Notes: generated by a model not told the origin, from the sequence alone. A stretch of DNA of 6,350 nt from Chloroflexota bacterium (GCA_003520455.1 DOUV01000844.1:1-6350), one strand, 5' to 3'. Counted from the first letter of the stretch, positions 1-6,064 are shown. Numbers and translations are program-made.

Positions 1-21
1 ATTGGGCTTTCTGCGACTACG

Positions 22-662
22 GTGAGGACTATCTCTACCCTCCACCTCACCGTTCTCGGCCCGGTCCGCCTCCAGAGCCAGACACAGACGCGCTCGCTGT
101 TCGCCTCGCTTCCGGCGATGGTGACCGGGTTGCTCGTCTCTTGTGCAGGTGCGGGCCGGCCGGTCACGCGCTCGAGCCTGGCCGGCAGCGTCTGGCCTGA
201 TCAGACCGAAGCGCGCGCCGCCATCTCGCCGATGACCTCTACCGATTGCGCCGGGCGCTGGGCGACGAGTTGGCCGCCGAACTGCTCTGCGTCGACGCAG
301 AGACGATCGCGCTCGGCGACGTGCGGGTCGATGCCGACGACTTCCGCTGGCTGGCAGCCTCATCCAGCCTCGACGACTGGCGGGCCGCGCTCGAACTCTA
401 CCGCGGCGATCTGCTCGAAGAGCTGGACGCGGAGTTGCTGTTGGCGCCGCGTGCGGAACTGCGAGAACTCTATCTGGCCACCCTCGAGCGGCTCTGTACC
501 GCGCTCACGCAGGCGGGTCACTTCGCCAACGCGTTGAGTGTAGCAGCACGTGGCAGGAGCATCGTTTCCTGCGTTGAGACGGGGCGCTGCGACCACGATG
601 TATTGCTCCTGACTCCGGCTGTAAAACCGAGAGCGGGGCACGATGTGGTGTTTCTCCTTTAG
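22..662 (+). pseudogene. Remnant of BTAD/SARP-type transcriptional regulator (frameshifted, C-terminally truncated)
   Basis: Two reading frames together give one broken regulator. The first, from GTG at 22, carries an OmpR-like winged-helix start (LHLTVLGPVRL, then GRPVTRSSLAGSVWPDQTEAR). The continuation HLADDLYRLRRALGDE is one frame away, so a single-base indel falls in the GC run gcgcgcgccgcc at about 211-222. The second frame continues through a BTAD domain (VDADDFRWLA, then WRAALELYRGDLLEELDAELL, then a helical stretch ending ALSVAAR near 551). After that the similarity to BTAD proteins stops, although the frame stays open to TAA/TAG-type stop at 660-662. The same architecture is intact in the gene at 971 (LLWPNSTEAQAR, NLRSTLHRLRQVL, ALYQGNLLPG), so this looks like a decayed relative that has lost the remaining BTAD helices and any ATPase or TPR part. 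The start is chosen because family members begin a few residues before the LLGP-like motif. A sequencing error could explain the frameshift but not the truncation. Confidence 0.75.
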
Positions 663-855
663 ATCGACCTCAACTTCAGCCTTTATTCGACGAACTGGCT
701 CATCAGTAAGCGCCACCGACCTCGGCGCGGCGCGAGCAGTCGTCCGTGAAATCCAACAGTGCATCGAACGTTTCGGCAAAGGGTGAGAGCAACTTCTCAG
801 CCAGTGGAGGAGGGGTCCCCCCGATTATGATACAGACCTGGTAGGCAGATGCTGT
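552..855. other. Intergenic stretch without a convincing gene
   Basis: About 300 bases between the end of recognisable BTAD homology and the promoter of the next gene. No reading frame gives a family I recognise. A small hairpin (GCAGGA at 553-558 with TCCTGC at 567-572) lies right where the homology ends. A short plus-strand frame from ATG 643 to TGA 784-786 (47 residues) ends in a helical, charged stretch (TDLGAARAVVREIQQCIERF) that has the look of a protein C-terminus. It has no visible ribosome binding site and could be relic coding DNA of an unknown gene. No insertion-sequence inverted repeats or target-site duplications were found. Confidence 0.5.
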
Positions 856-885
856 TTGACAGCTTCGACGATATTCCGCTATAAA
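856..885 (+). promoter_or_regulatory. Sigma-70-type promoter of the large regulator
   Basis: A perfect -35 box TTGACA lies at 856-861. An 18-nt spacer follows, then TATAAA at 880-885 (five of six matches to the -10 consensus). Transcription would start near 892, giving a leader of about 80 nt before the ATG at 971. The AT-rich stretch ATAAAATCCTCAAAATTT stands out from the GC-rich surroundings. Prediction from sequence only. Confidence 0.65.
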
Positions 886-905
886 ATCCTCAAAATTTGT
901 ACCTT

Positions 906-940
906 ACCCGGCGTAGAACGTCATCGAAACACAGCCGGGT
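906..940 (+). promoter_or_regulatory. Leader stem-loop 1
   Basis: ACCCGGC at 906-912 is perfectly complementary to GCCGGGT at 934-940, giving a 7-bp GC-rich stem with a 21-nt loop in the predicted 5' leader of the regulator mRNA. No U-run follows, so it is not an obvious terminator. The role is unknown. Confidence 0.35.
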
Positions 941-944
941 TTGT

Positions 945-971
945 TCCTGCAGCACAAGAGGCAGTGCAGGA
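945..971 (+). promoter_or_regulatory. Leader stem-loop 2 with the ribosome binding site in its loop
   Basis: TCCTGCA at 945-951 pairs with TGCAGGA at 965-971, giving a 7-bp stem whose last base is the A of the start codon. The 13-nt loop holds the likely Shine-Dalgarno AAGAGG at 956-961, 9 nt before ATG 971. This site decides the start: the alternative in-frame TTG at 941 has no comparable ribosome binding site and would add ten residues before the conserved N-terminus. The hairpin could tune translation by pairing around the initiation site. That is inference. Confidence 0.45.
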
Positions 972-3900
972 TGCCCACGCTGCACATTCAACTCCTGGGT
1001 GAGTTCCGGATCGTCTACGACGACAGACCCGTCACAACCGTGGACTCGCCACGCCTGCAATCCTTCCTGGCCTATCTGCTCTTGCACCGCCACGCGCCCC
1101 AGTCTCGCCAGCACCTGGCGTTTCTCCTCTGGCCCAACTCTACCGAGGCCCAGGCTCGCATCAACTTGCGGAGTACGTTGCACCGCTTGCGTCAGGTCCT
1201 GCCTGACGCCGACCGCTTTCTCCACGCCGACGTCCAGACGGTACAGTGGCGTCCCGATACCGCCTTTACCCTCGATGTCCTGGACTTTGAAACGGCGGTG
1301 GCCCAGGCGGATCAAGCCGAGGGTGTGGGCGACGCGTCGGCATTGTCAGTCGCGCTCAAGCAGGCCGTGGCCCTGTATCAGGGCAACCTGCTGCCGGGTT
1401 GTTACGGCGATTGGATCGTGCCCGAACGCGAACGGTTGAGCCAGTTGTTCATCGGGGCGCTGGAACGGCTGATCCTGTTGCTGGAAAACCGGCGCGACTA
1501 CCTCACGGCGATCGGTTGCGCCCAGCGCCTGCTGCGCCATGACCCGCTGCACGAGGCGACGTATCGCTGCGTGATGCGCCTGCACGCCGCCTTGGGTGAC
1601 CGGGCCGGCGTGGTGCGCACCTACCAGACGTGCGTGGCGGTCTTGCAGCGCGAACTGGCCGTGGAGCCGAGTCCCGCCACCCACCGAGCGTATGAGCATC
1701 TGTTGAAGATGGAGGCGCCCTCGCCCCAGCTTGACGACCTCCCCCCTCGACCCACGACCAACAACCTGCCCCTCCAGTTGACCACCTTCATCGGCCGAGA
1801 GCGAGAGATGGCCGAGGTCAAGCACCTGCTGGCAACCACGCGCCTGGTGACCCTCACCGGCGCAGGCGGCTGTGGCAAGACGCGGCTCGCCCTCGAGGTG
1901 GCGGCCGGGGTTGTCGAGGAGTTCGCCAGCGGCGTGTGGTGGGTAGAGTTGGCCGCCCTGGCCGACCCGGCCCTCGTGCCCCAGGCAGTAGCCTCCGCCC
2001 TCGGCCTGCACGAGCAGCCGGGACGTGCCCGCGCCGAGATGCTCACGAGCCACCTCCGCTCCAGGCACCTGCTAGTTGTACTGGACAACTGCGAGCATCT
2101 CATTGAGGCCTGCGCCCACCTGGCCTCGACGCTGCTGGGTGCCTGTCCCAACCTGCGCATCCTGGCCACCAGTCGCCAGCCGTTGAACATCCCAGGTGAA
2201 ACGACCTGGCTCGTACCCTCCCTCTCCGTGCCTGAGTCCCAGCGCCCCATGTCTGCCCGGGGAGACCCGGTGTCCGCGCTGATGTGGTATGAGGGGGCCC
2301 GCCTCTTTGTCGAGCGGGCGACGGCCGTCCTGCCCACCTTCACTTTGACGAATCGGAACGCGCCGGCGGTGGCGCAGGTGTGTCGGCAGCTGGATGGGAT
2401 CCCCCTCGCCATCGAGCTGGCAGCCGCCCGGGTGAAGGTGTTGCCGGTCGAGCAGATTGCTTCACGGTTGGACAAGTGCTTATTGTTACTGACCGATGGC
2501 CGCCGGATGGCTCTACCGCGACATCAGACGCTGCGAGCAGCCATTGACTGGAGTTACAACCTGCTGTCCGAGAAGGAGCAGACCCTGTTCCGCCGGCTGT
2601 CGGTCTTTGCCGGCGGCTTTGCGCTGGAAATGACAGAGGCCGTCTGCGCGGGGGATGCAGGACACGATGCCATCTCATCCCACGAAGTTCTCGACCTGCT
2701 ATCGCGCCTGGTTGACAAGTCGCTGGTGGTGATGCAGGAGCGAGATGGGGAAGCGCGATTTCGGTTGCTGGAGATCGTGCGGCAGTATGCAGTGGAGAAG
2801 CTGGTCGAGTCTGGAGAGGCCGAAGGGCTCCGTGCCCGTCACGTTGACTTCTTCCTCCGATTGGCCGAGGAGGCTGAGCCGGAACTGACGGGAGCAGAGC
2901 AAGTAACGTGGTTAGACCGGCTGGAACTGGAGCATGATAACTTCCGGGCGGCGCTGGGCGGTTGCGATGTGGCAGCAGGTCTGCGACTGGCGGCCGCCCT
3001 CTCCTCGTTCTGGTTCTTTCGTGGCTATTGGAACGAGGGCCGCCGATGGCTCGGACGAGTGTTGGAGCGAAGCGAGAGCATGAGGGTGAGCGCGCGTGCA
3101 AAGGCGCTCATAGGTGCGGAGAGATTGGCCAGACTGCAAGGGGACTATCGGTTGGCACACTCGCTGTGTCAGGAAAGCCTGGCCCTGTACCGGGAAGTGG
3201 GAGATCGGCGAGGGATTGCCAGCGCGCTTTACCACTTCGGGATGAACGTTCGCCGGGACGACCCGGCGCAGGCGCGGGCGCTCTTTGAAGAAAGCCTGGC
3301 GATCTGGCAGGAGCTGGGCGACATGGCGGGCGTCTCTTCGGCGCTGATCGACCTCGGACGTCTTGCCTGGACTGAAGGCGACGGGACAACGGCCCGGGCG
3401 CTCTTTGAGCAAGCCCTGACCATCCGGCGGAAACTGGGCGACCCGTGGGGTATCGCTTACGGGCTGTACCTTTTCGGCTACCTGACTTTCGACCAGGGTC
3501 GGTACGCTGAAGCGCGCTCGCTCTTTGAGGAAGGCCTGGCGCTACGGCGCACCCTGGGTGACAGGCAAGGCATTGCCGATACGCTCATTTACCTGGGAGA
3601 CATCGCCTGGGCGCAGGGCGACGTTTTAGAGGCACAGTCACTATATGAGGAGACCTTGGCCCTCTATGAGGAATTAGGAGACCAGCGAGGCGTGGCGACG
3701 GTCCTGTGGGCGCTGGGCGATGTCGCGCGGGCTCAAGGCCATTACGGCCGGGCGGCATCCGAGCTCAACCAAAGCCTGGCGTTGTACCGCCAGCTCGGCC
3801 ACGGGAACGTCGCCTATGCGCTTCTGAGCCTGGGGCACCTGGCAACGGATCAGGAAGACCGCCGGCAGGCGAGAGCATTTTTTGAGGAGAGCCTGGCTCA

Positions 3901-4213
3901 CTTCCGCAGGCGAGGGAATAAAGAGGGCATGGCCCTGTGCATGGCAGGTCTCGCCGGAGTGACCGTCTCGGAACAGCGATCGGCGAGCGCAGCGAGTGCC
4001 GCCAGGGCAGCCCGGCTGCTGGCGGCGGCCAGGTGCCTGCTCAAGAGCATCGGCGTCCACCTGCAACCGGCCTACCGGGCCGACTATGATCGCACCGTAG
4101 CGGCCGTCCGCGCTCAACTCGATGCGGCTGCGTTGGAGGCCTCGTGGGCAGAGGGGTGGGCCATGACGATGGAGCAGGCGATCGAGGACGCATTGGAACA
4201 GTGGAATGCTTGA
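971..4213 (+). CDS. BTAD-STAND ATPase-TPR transcriptional regulator (AfsR/SARP-like)
   Basis: A 1080-residue cytoplasmic regulator, probably a transcriptional activator. Residues about 1-98 form an OmpR-like winged helix (LLGEF 8-12, LLWP 52-55, NLRSTLHRLR 65-74). Residues about 100-245 are a BTAD domain ending EPSP 232-235 and RAYEHLLK. FIGRERE at 273-279 opens a STAND/NB-ARC-like ATPase: Walker A GAGGCGKT 297-304, Walker B LLVVLD 367-372, TSR 400-402 and GIPL 476-479. A second winged-helix region follows (LRAAIDWSYNLL 521-532, LVDKSLVV 580-587). Seven TPR-like repeats of about 40 residues span 731 to about 1000. The C-terminus (AARLLAAARCLLKSIG) matches a tail familiar from Chloroflexota and actinobacterial ATPase regulators. 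In this class the TPR part senses a ligand or partner, and ATP binding or oligomerisation releases the DNA-binding part; that is family knowledge, not seen here. ATG 971 is chosen for its ribosome binding site and N-terminal match. The gene looks intact. Ligand and target genes cannot be read from the sequence. Confidence 0.92.
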   Translation: MPTLHIQLLGEFRIVYDDRPVTTVDSPRLQSFLAYLLLHRHAPQSRQHLAFLLWPNSTEAQARINLRSTLHRLRQVLPDADRFLHADVQTVQWRPDTAFTLDVLDFETAVAQADQAEGVGDASALSVALKQAVALYQGNLLPGCYGDWIVPERERLSQLFIGALERLILLLENRRDYLTAIGCAQRLLRHDPLHEATYRCVMRLHAALGDRAGVVRTYQTCVAVLQRELAVEPSPATHRAYEHLLKMEAPSPQLDDLPPRPTTNNLPLQLTTFIGREREMAEVKHLLATTRLVTLTGAGGCGKTRLALEVAAGVVEEFASGVWWVELAALADPALVPQAVASALGLHEQPGRARAEMLTSHLRSRHLLVVLDNCEHLIEACAHLASTLLGACPNLRILATSRQPLNIPGETTWLVPSLSVPESQRPMSARGDPVSALMWYEGARLFVERATAVLPTFTLTNRNAPAVAQVCRQLDGIPLAIELAAARVKVLPVEQIASRLDKCLLLLTDGRRMALPRHQTLRAAIDWSYNLLSEKEQTLFRRLSVFAGGFALEMTEAVCAGDAGHDAISSHEVLDLLSRLVDKSLVVMQERDGEARFRLLEIVRQYAVEKLVESGEAEGLRARHVDFFLRLAEEAEPELTGAEQVTWLDRLELEHDNFRAALGGCDVAAGLRLAAALSSFWFFRGYWNEGRRWLGRVLERSESMRVSARAKALIGAERLARLQGDYRLAHSLCQESLALYREVGDRRGIASALYHFGMNVRRDDPAQARALFEESLAIWQELGDMAGVSSALIDLGRLAWTEGDGTTARALFEQALTIRRKLGDPWGIAYGLYLFGYLTFDQGRYAEARSLFEEGLALRRTLGDRQGIADTLIYLGDIAWAQGDVLEAQSLYEETLALYEELGDQRGVATVLWALGDVARAQGHYGRAASELNQSLALYRQLGHGNVAYALLSLGHLATDQEDRRQARAFFEESLAHFRRRGNKEGMALCMAGLAGVTVSEQRSASAASAARAARLLAAARCLLKSIGVHLQPAYRADYDRTVAAVRAQLDAAALEASWAEGWAMTMEQAIEDALEQWNA
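3161..3960 (+). repeat. Tandem TPR-coding repeats, about 120 bp period
   Basis: Seven tandem units encode TPR-like helices, starting at residues 731, 769, 809, 849, 889, 929 and 968 of the regulator. Most units are exactly 40 residues (120 bp); the first is 38 and the sixth 39. The consensus is roughly ARxLFEESLALxRxLGDxxGIAxxLxxLGxLAxxQGDxxxA. DNA similarity is also high between some units: CGGGCGCTCTTTGA occurs at both 3275 and 3395, exactly one unit apart, with a variant at 3515. This suggests fairly recent duplication or gene conversion between units. Confidence 0.85.
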
Positions 4214-4240
4214 ACATTCGTAATCGTCCAGGGGAGCAGA

Positions 4241-4298
4241 AACGTGAAACGTGATGCGTGAAGCAATCGTTCACGCATCACGTTTCACGCATCACGCC
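4241..4298. repeat. Palindromic array of TCACGNN heptamers
   Basis: Three heptamers on the left (AACGTGA, AACGTGA, TGCGTGA; 4241-4261) are the reverse complement of the TCACGNN units on the right. Four tandem heptamers follow at 4271-4298 (TCACGCA, TCACGTT, TCACGCA, TCACGCC). The two halves make a perfect 20-bp inverted repeat, 4243-4262 with 4270-4289, around a 7-nt loop. It begins 27 nt after the regulator stop codon and could stop transcription or protect the mRNA 3' end. There is no immediate T-run; the first T-rich stretch (CCCTTTTGTTT) is about 16 nt beyond the stem, so a standard intrinsic terminator is doubtful. The heptamer build suggests a dispersed intergenic repeat family, which I associate with Chloroflexota from memory. 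Confidence 0.85.
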
Positions 4299-4343
4299 TC
4301 CTCGCCCTTTTGTTTCCAGAGATTGCTTCCCTGCACGCTCCCC

Positions 4344-4376
4344 GCAACGCTTTTGCAACGCTCCTTTTGCTATAGT
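4344..4376 (+). promoter_or_regulatory. Possible promoter region with direct repeats
   Basis: TATAGT at 4371-4376 matches the -10 consensus at five of six bases and lies about 30 nt before the proposed TTG start at 4407. No good -35 box sits at the usual distance. Two copies of GCAACGCT (4344-4351 and 4355-4362) are 11 bp apart, about one helical turn, just upstream of the -10. They could bind an activator that replaces the missing -35 box. Weak prediction. Confidence 0.3.
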
Positions 4377-4406
4377 AGCGGCATCACACGCATCGAGGCA
4401 ACCCAC

Positions 4407-4643
4407 TTGGACAAGAGGCAGCCACATCCTCGCTCCCATCTGTTCACCGTGCGCCTGTGGCGGGAAGAGTTGGGCGGGGGCCGGGCGGAGTGGCGTGACA
4501 AGGCGCAACACGTGACCAGCGGCGAAACGCACTACTTCCGCGACTGGTCCAGGCTCATCGCCTTTCTGATCGCGATGTTGCCGGATGCTGATGCGGGCAA
4601 TCTCACAACACAAGGAGGAACCGATCGTGGCCAGGACTTTTAA
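4407..4643 (+). CDS. Small protein of unknown function (78 aa), overlapping the rhodanese gene
   Basis: The likely start is TTG 4407, preceded by GAGG at 4395-4398 with 8 nt spacing; the stop is TAA 4641-4643. The frame is open further upstream, but that part runs through the heptamer repeats and is unlikely to be coding. The protein has a beta-strand-like stretch ([15 protein letters not shown]), then [21 protein letters not shown], then a hydrophobic helix ([10 protein letters not shown]). The aromatic and charged pattern looks like a genuine conserved small protein, and I recall similar unnamed short proteins in Chloroflexota, but no domain name can be given. There is no signal peptide; the single hydrophobic stretch is short for a membrane span. 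Its last 17 bases overlap the start of the rhodanese gene, whose Shine-Dalgarno lies inside this frame, so the two are probably one operon with coupled translation. The start codon is the least certain part. Confidence 0.6.
   Translation: MDKRQPHPRSHLFTVRLWREELGGGRAEWRDKAQHVTSGETHYFRDWSRLIAFLIAMLPDADAGNLTTQGGTDRGQDF
4612..4618 (+). promoter_or_regulatory. Strong Shine-Dalgarno site of the rhodanese gene
   Basis: AAGGAGG, 8 nt before GTG 4627, is the strongest ribosome binding site in the window. It fixes the start at GTG rather than the upstream in-frame ATG 4585, and it lies inside the reading frame of the preceding small gene. Confidence 0.85.
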
Positions 4644-5022
4644 CCAGATGGCGACGGAAGCGATGGTCGAAGTGCCGAGCATAAGCCCGGAGGAGGCGCA
4701 TCGCCGGATGGGACAGGACCCACACACGTTGGTGATTGACGTGCAAGATGCGGCCGACATCGCTGCGGCCGGCACGATCCCCGGCGCCGCCACCATCTCG
4801 CTTGGCGCGCTGACCTATAAAGCCGACAACGAGCTTCCCGAGGAGTGGCGCGATCCCCGACTCCACGACCGCTCACGTCCCATCATCACCACCTGCTCGC
4901 TCGGTCCGCTGGGCGCGCTGGGCGGCAAACTGCTCAAAGATATGGGCTTCACCAACGTCAGCATCCTCGCCGGCGGCACGCAGGCGTGGAGTGAGGCCGG
5001 CTTTCCGTTACAGCAGCTTTAG
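4627..5022 (+). CDS. Single-domain rhodanese-like protein
   Basis: A 131-residue protein made of one rhodanese domain. Such proteins usually carry sulfur as a cysteine persulfide in the cytoplasm or serve as regulatory or binding modules. Visible landmarks are [10 protein letters not shown] near the N-terminus, LVIDVQD with D38, AGTIPGA (the GHIPGA-type turn), the active-site cysteine C90 in [16 protein letters not shown], and the C-terminal [22 protein letters not shown], typical of the family. The start is GTG 4627 because AAGGAGG at 4612-4618 is 8 nt upstream; the in-frame ATG at 4585 would add 14 residues and lacks such a site. The loop is odd: the usual CxxGxR pattern reads CSLGPL, so the arginine that stabilises the persulfide is replaced by leucine, and DVR is DVQ. 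Sulfurtransferase activity may be weak or the substrate different. The gene overlaps the 78-residue gene upstream. No partner enzyme that would name a pathway is present. Confidence 0.88.
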   Translation: MARTFNQMATEAMVEVPSISPEEAHRRMGQDPHTLVIDVQDAADIAAAGTIPGAATISLGALTYKADNELPEEWRDPRLHDRSRPIITTCSLGPLGALGGKLLKDMGFTNVSILAGGTQAWSEAGFPLQQL

Positions 5023-5054
5023 CCCTGTCGCTTGGGGTTGCGGGCTTCGCGGGA

Positions 5055-5096
5055 TGGCCGGACACCTACTCCCTGGCCGGCCAGCCCTGGCTATTT
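5055..5096. terminator. GC-rich palindromes between convergent genes (possible terminator)
   Basis: The 111-bp gap between two converging genes holds a perfect 12-bp palindrome CTGGCCGGCCAG (5073-5084). It also has an alternative 7-bp stem, TGGCCGG 5055-5061 with CCGGCCA 5077-5083, and an overlapping GCCAG/CTGGC pair. A short TATTT follows on the plus side but no real T-run, so a factor-independent terminator is only possible. The location suits transcription termination from both sides. Confidence 0.3.
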
Positions 5097-5133
5097 GGGG
5101 TATTGATGGCGAGCCACCAGGAACAGACGCAAG

Positions 5134-5796
5134 CTACTCGGGCGGTCTCGCTTTCAGCATGACCTGTTCCGCGAGAGGAGCAAAGAAGGTCTGCAACTCA
5201 CTAACCGTGAGAGGCTCGATCATGCGTGGCAGATGCTGGACACGGTGCACCTCGCGCAACATGCCAGCGAAGTAGAATTCGCTGAAGCCGGGGTCTTTGA
5301 CTTTGGCCAGTTCCATCAACTCATCCAGGTCAAAGCCGGCCCGGAGCAGGAAGTACAGGTCCACAAAATCTTTGGGTGCGGCCCGGCCAAAGAGGGCAGT
5401 CAGCTTATTGACGGCGATATTGAGCATGGAATCCACAATGATGTCGCCAAAACGCTGATGCTCACCGAACTGTGGGCCGACATCACGCACCAGATCAAGC
5501 TTGAGTTCCGGTTGGCCGGGGACCCGGAGAAAGACCTGCCGGAAATGGATTGTCGCGACACGCTCTTCATGGACACCGCCCAGGGCCGTGGCAATCGCCG
5601 GCAGGCTGGCCGAGGCAAGGGTGAATGCCTCGTCGTCCAGGGTGAACAGGTCAATGTCTTCGCTATACCGGTGATGCAGATAAAACTCGGCCAGCGCAGT
5701 TCCTCCGGTCAAAAAAAAGGCCTGGCCCGCGCCACCGGCGAAAAACAGCCTAAGGATCTGCTGATGGAGAGGCGACAGAATGTCAGGCAGCGTCAC
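5134..5796 (-). CDS. AbiEii/AbiGii-type nucleotidyltransferase (putative toxin)
   Basis: A 220-residue protein of the AbiEii/AbiGii toxin family (DUF1814), DNA polymerase beta-like nucleotidyltransferases. Known members (AbiEii, MenT) transfer nucleotides to cellular targets such as tRNA and stop growth. Motifs are complete: GGTAL at 31-35, SEDIDLF at 45-51 with the metal-binding pair D47 and D49, a third acidic strand LKLDLV at 98-103 (D101), and the family segment NKLTALFGRAAPKDFVDLYFLL at 130-151 (K131, R138, K142, D143, D146). The length is in the usual range for compact members. The start is GTG 5796, which overlaps the end of the upstream gene by 14 nt; no good separate Shine-Dalgarno is visible, so translation is probably coupled to that gene. 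All key residues are present, so it should be active. The partner is not a classical AbiEi winged-helix antitoxin. Toxicity is inferred from the family; some relatives are simply uncharacterised. Confidence 0.88.
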   Translation of the reverse strand: MTLPDILSPLHQQILRLFFAGGAGQAFFLTGGTALAEFYLHHRYSEDIDLFTLDDEAFTLASASLPAIATALGGVHEERVATIHFRQVFLRVPGQPELKLDLVRDVGPQFGEHQRFGDIIVDSMLNIAVNKLTALFGRAAPKDFVDLYFLLRAGFDLDELMELAKVKDPGFSEFYFAGMLREVHRVQHLPRMIEPLTVSELQTFFAPLAEQVMLKARPPE

Positions 5797-6064
5797 GGGA
5801 CCACACGTCCATAGCCCAGGCCCACACGTCGCGCACCTCGCGCCGCATTCGGGGATAGATCTGTGGCCAGTAGCGGCGTACTTCCGCCAGGGTCAGATAG
5901 CGCCAGATATCGTCCCAGCGCGCCGATTCCAAGATGCGTACCATCATTTGCACTTTCTCGTACTCGTTATCGCCGCGCAAAATCGCCCGGACTTCATCTT
6001 CGGTCAAATCATAATCCCAGATGAAATAAGGCCGCTGTGCAGGGCGTTCGATCTGGTGAGTCAT
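5783..6064 (-). CDS. Small partner protein of the AbiEii-type toxin (putative antitoxin)
   Basis: A 93-residue acidic and aromatic protein, first gene of the minus-strand pair. The start is ATG 6064, with AGGA 7 nt upstream (plus-strand 6072-6075). Landmarks: FIWDYDL at 14-20, TEDEVRAILRGDNEYEKVQMMVRILESARWDDIWRYLTL at 21-59, and a helical tail rich in W and R (VRDVWAWAMDVW). The WDYD start and the RILESARWDDIWRYL helix resemble small proteins I recall beside AbiEii-family genes, possibly DUF6922-like; that name is uncertain. There is no winged helix of the AbiEi type, no signal peptide and no membrane span. Gene order (small protein first), a 14-nt overlap and a shared transcript argue for an antitoxin or accessory partner. 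Whether it binds the toxin, its substrate or its own promoter cannot be seen. Confidence 0.75.
   Translation of the reverse strand: MTHQIERPAQRPYFIWDYDLTEDEVRAILRGDNEYEKVQMMVRILESARWDDIWRYLTLAEVRRYWPQIYPRMRREVRDVWAWAMDVWSRDAA

Noticed and set aside
552..855. Insertion-sequence remnant
   Set aside because: No terminal inverted repeats, no target-site duplication and no transposase motif could be found in any frame.
941..970. TTG at 941 as the start of the large regulator
   Set aside because: It adds ten residues (MFLQHKRQCR) before the conserved MPTLHIQLLGEF start, has no Shine-Dalgarno site and falls in the leader between two stem-loops. ATG 971 has AAGAGG 9 nt upstream.
1346..2475. Long minus-strand open frames opposite the regulator (240 and 284 residues)
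   Set aside because: They lie entirely opposite a gene with clear domains. Their sequences are rich in R, S, G and P without any family motif, as expected for the complement of GC-rich coding DNA.
4241..4298. CRISPR array
   Set aside because: The units are only 7 nt, contiguous and partly inverted. There are no spacers and no cas genes in the window.
4353..4376. TTGCAA (4353-4358) as -35 box for TATAGT (4371-4376)
   Set aside because: The spacer would be only 12 nt, too short for a sigma-70 promoter.
4251..4406. Upstream extension of the 78-residue gene, and other frames starting in the heptamer array (SFTHHVSR-type peptides)
   Set aside because: The translated heptamers give low-complexity THH/SR peptides from repeat DNA. 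The protein-like part begins only after 4407.
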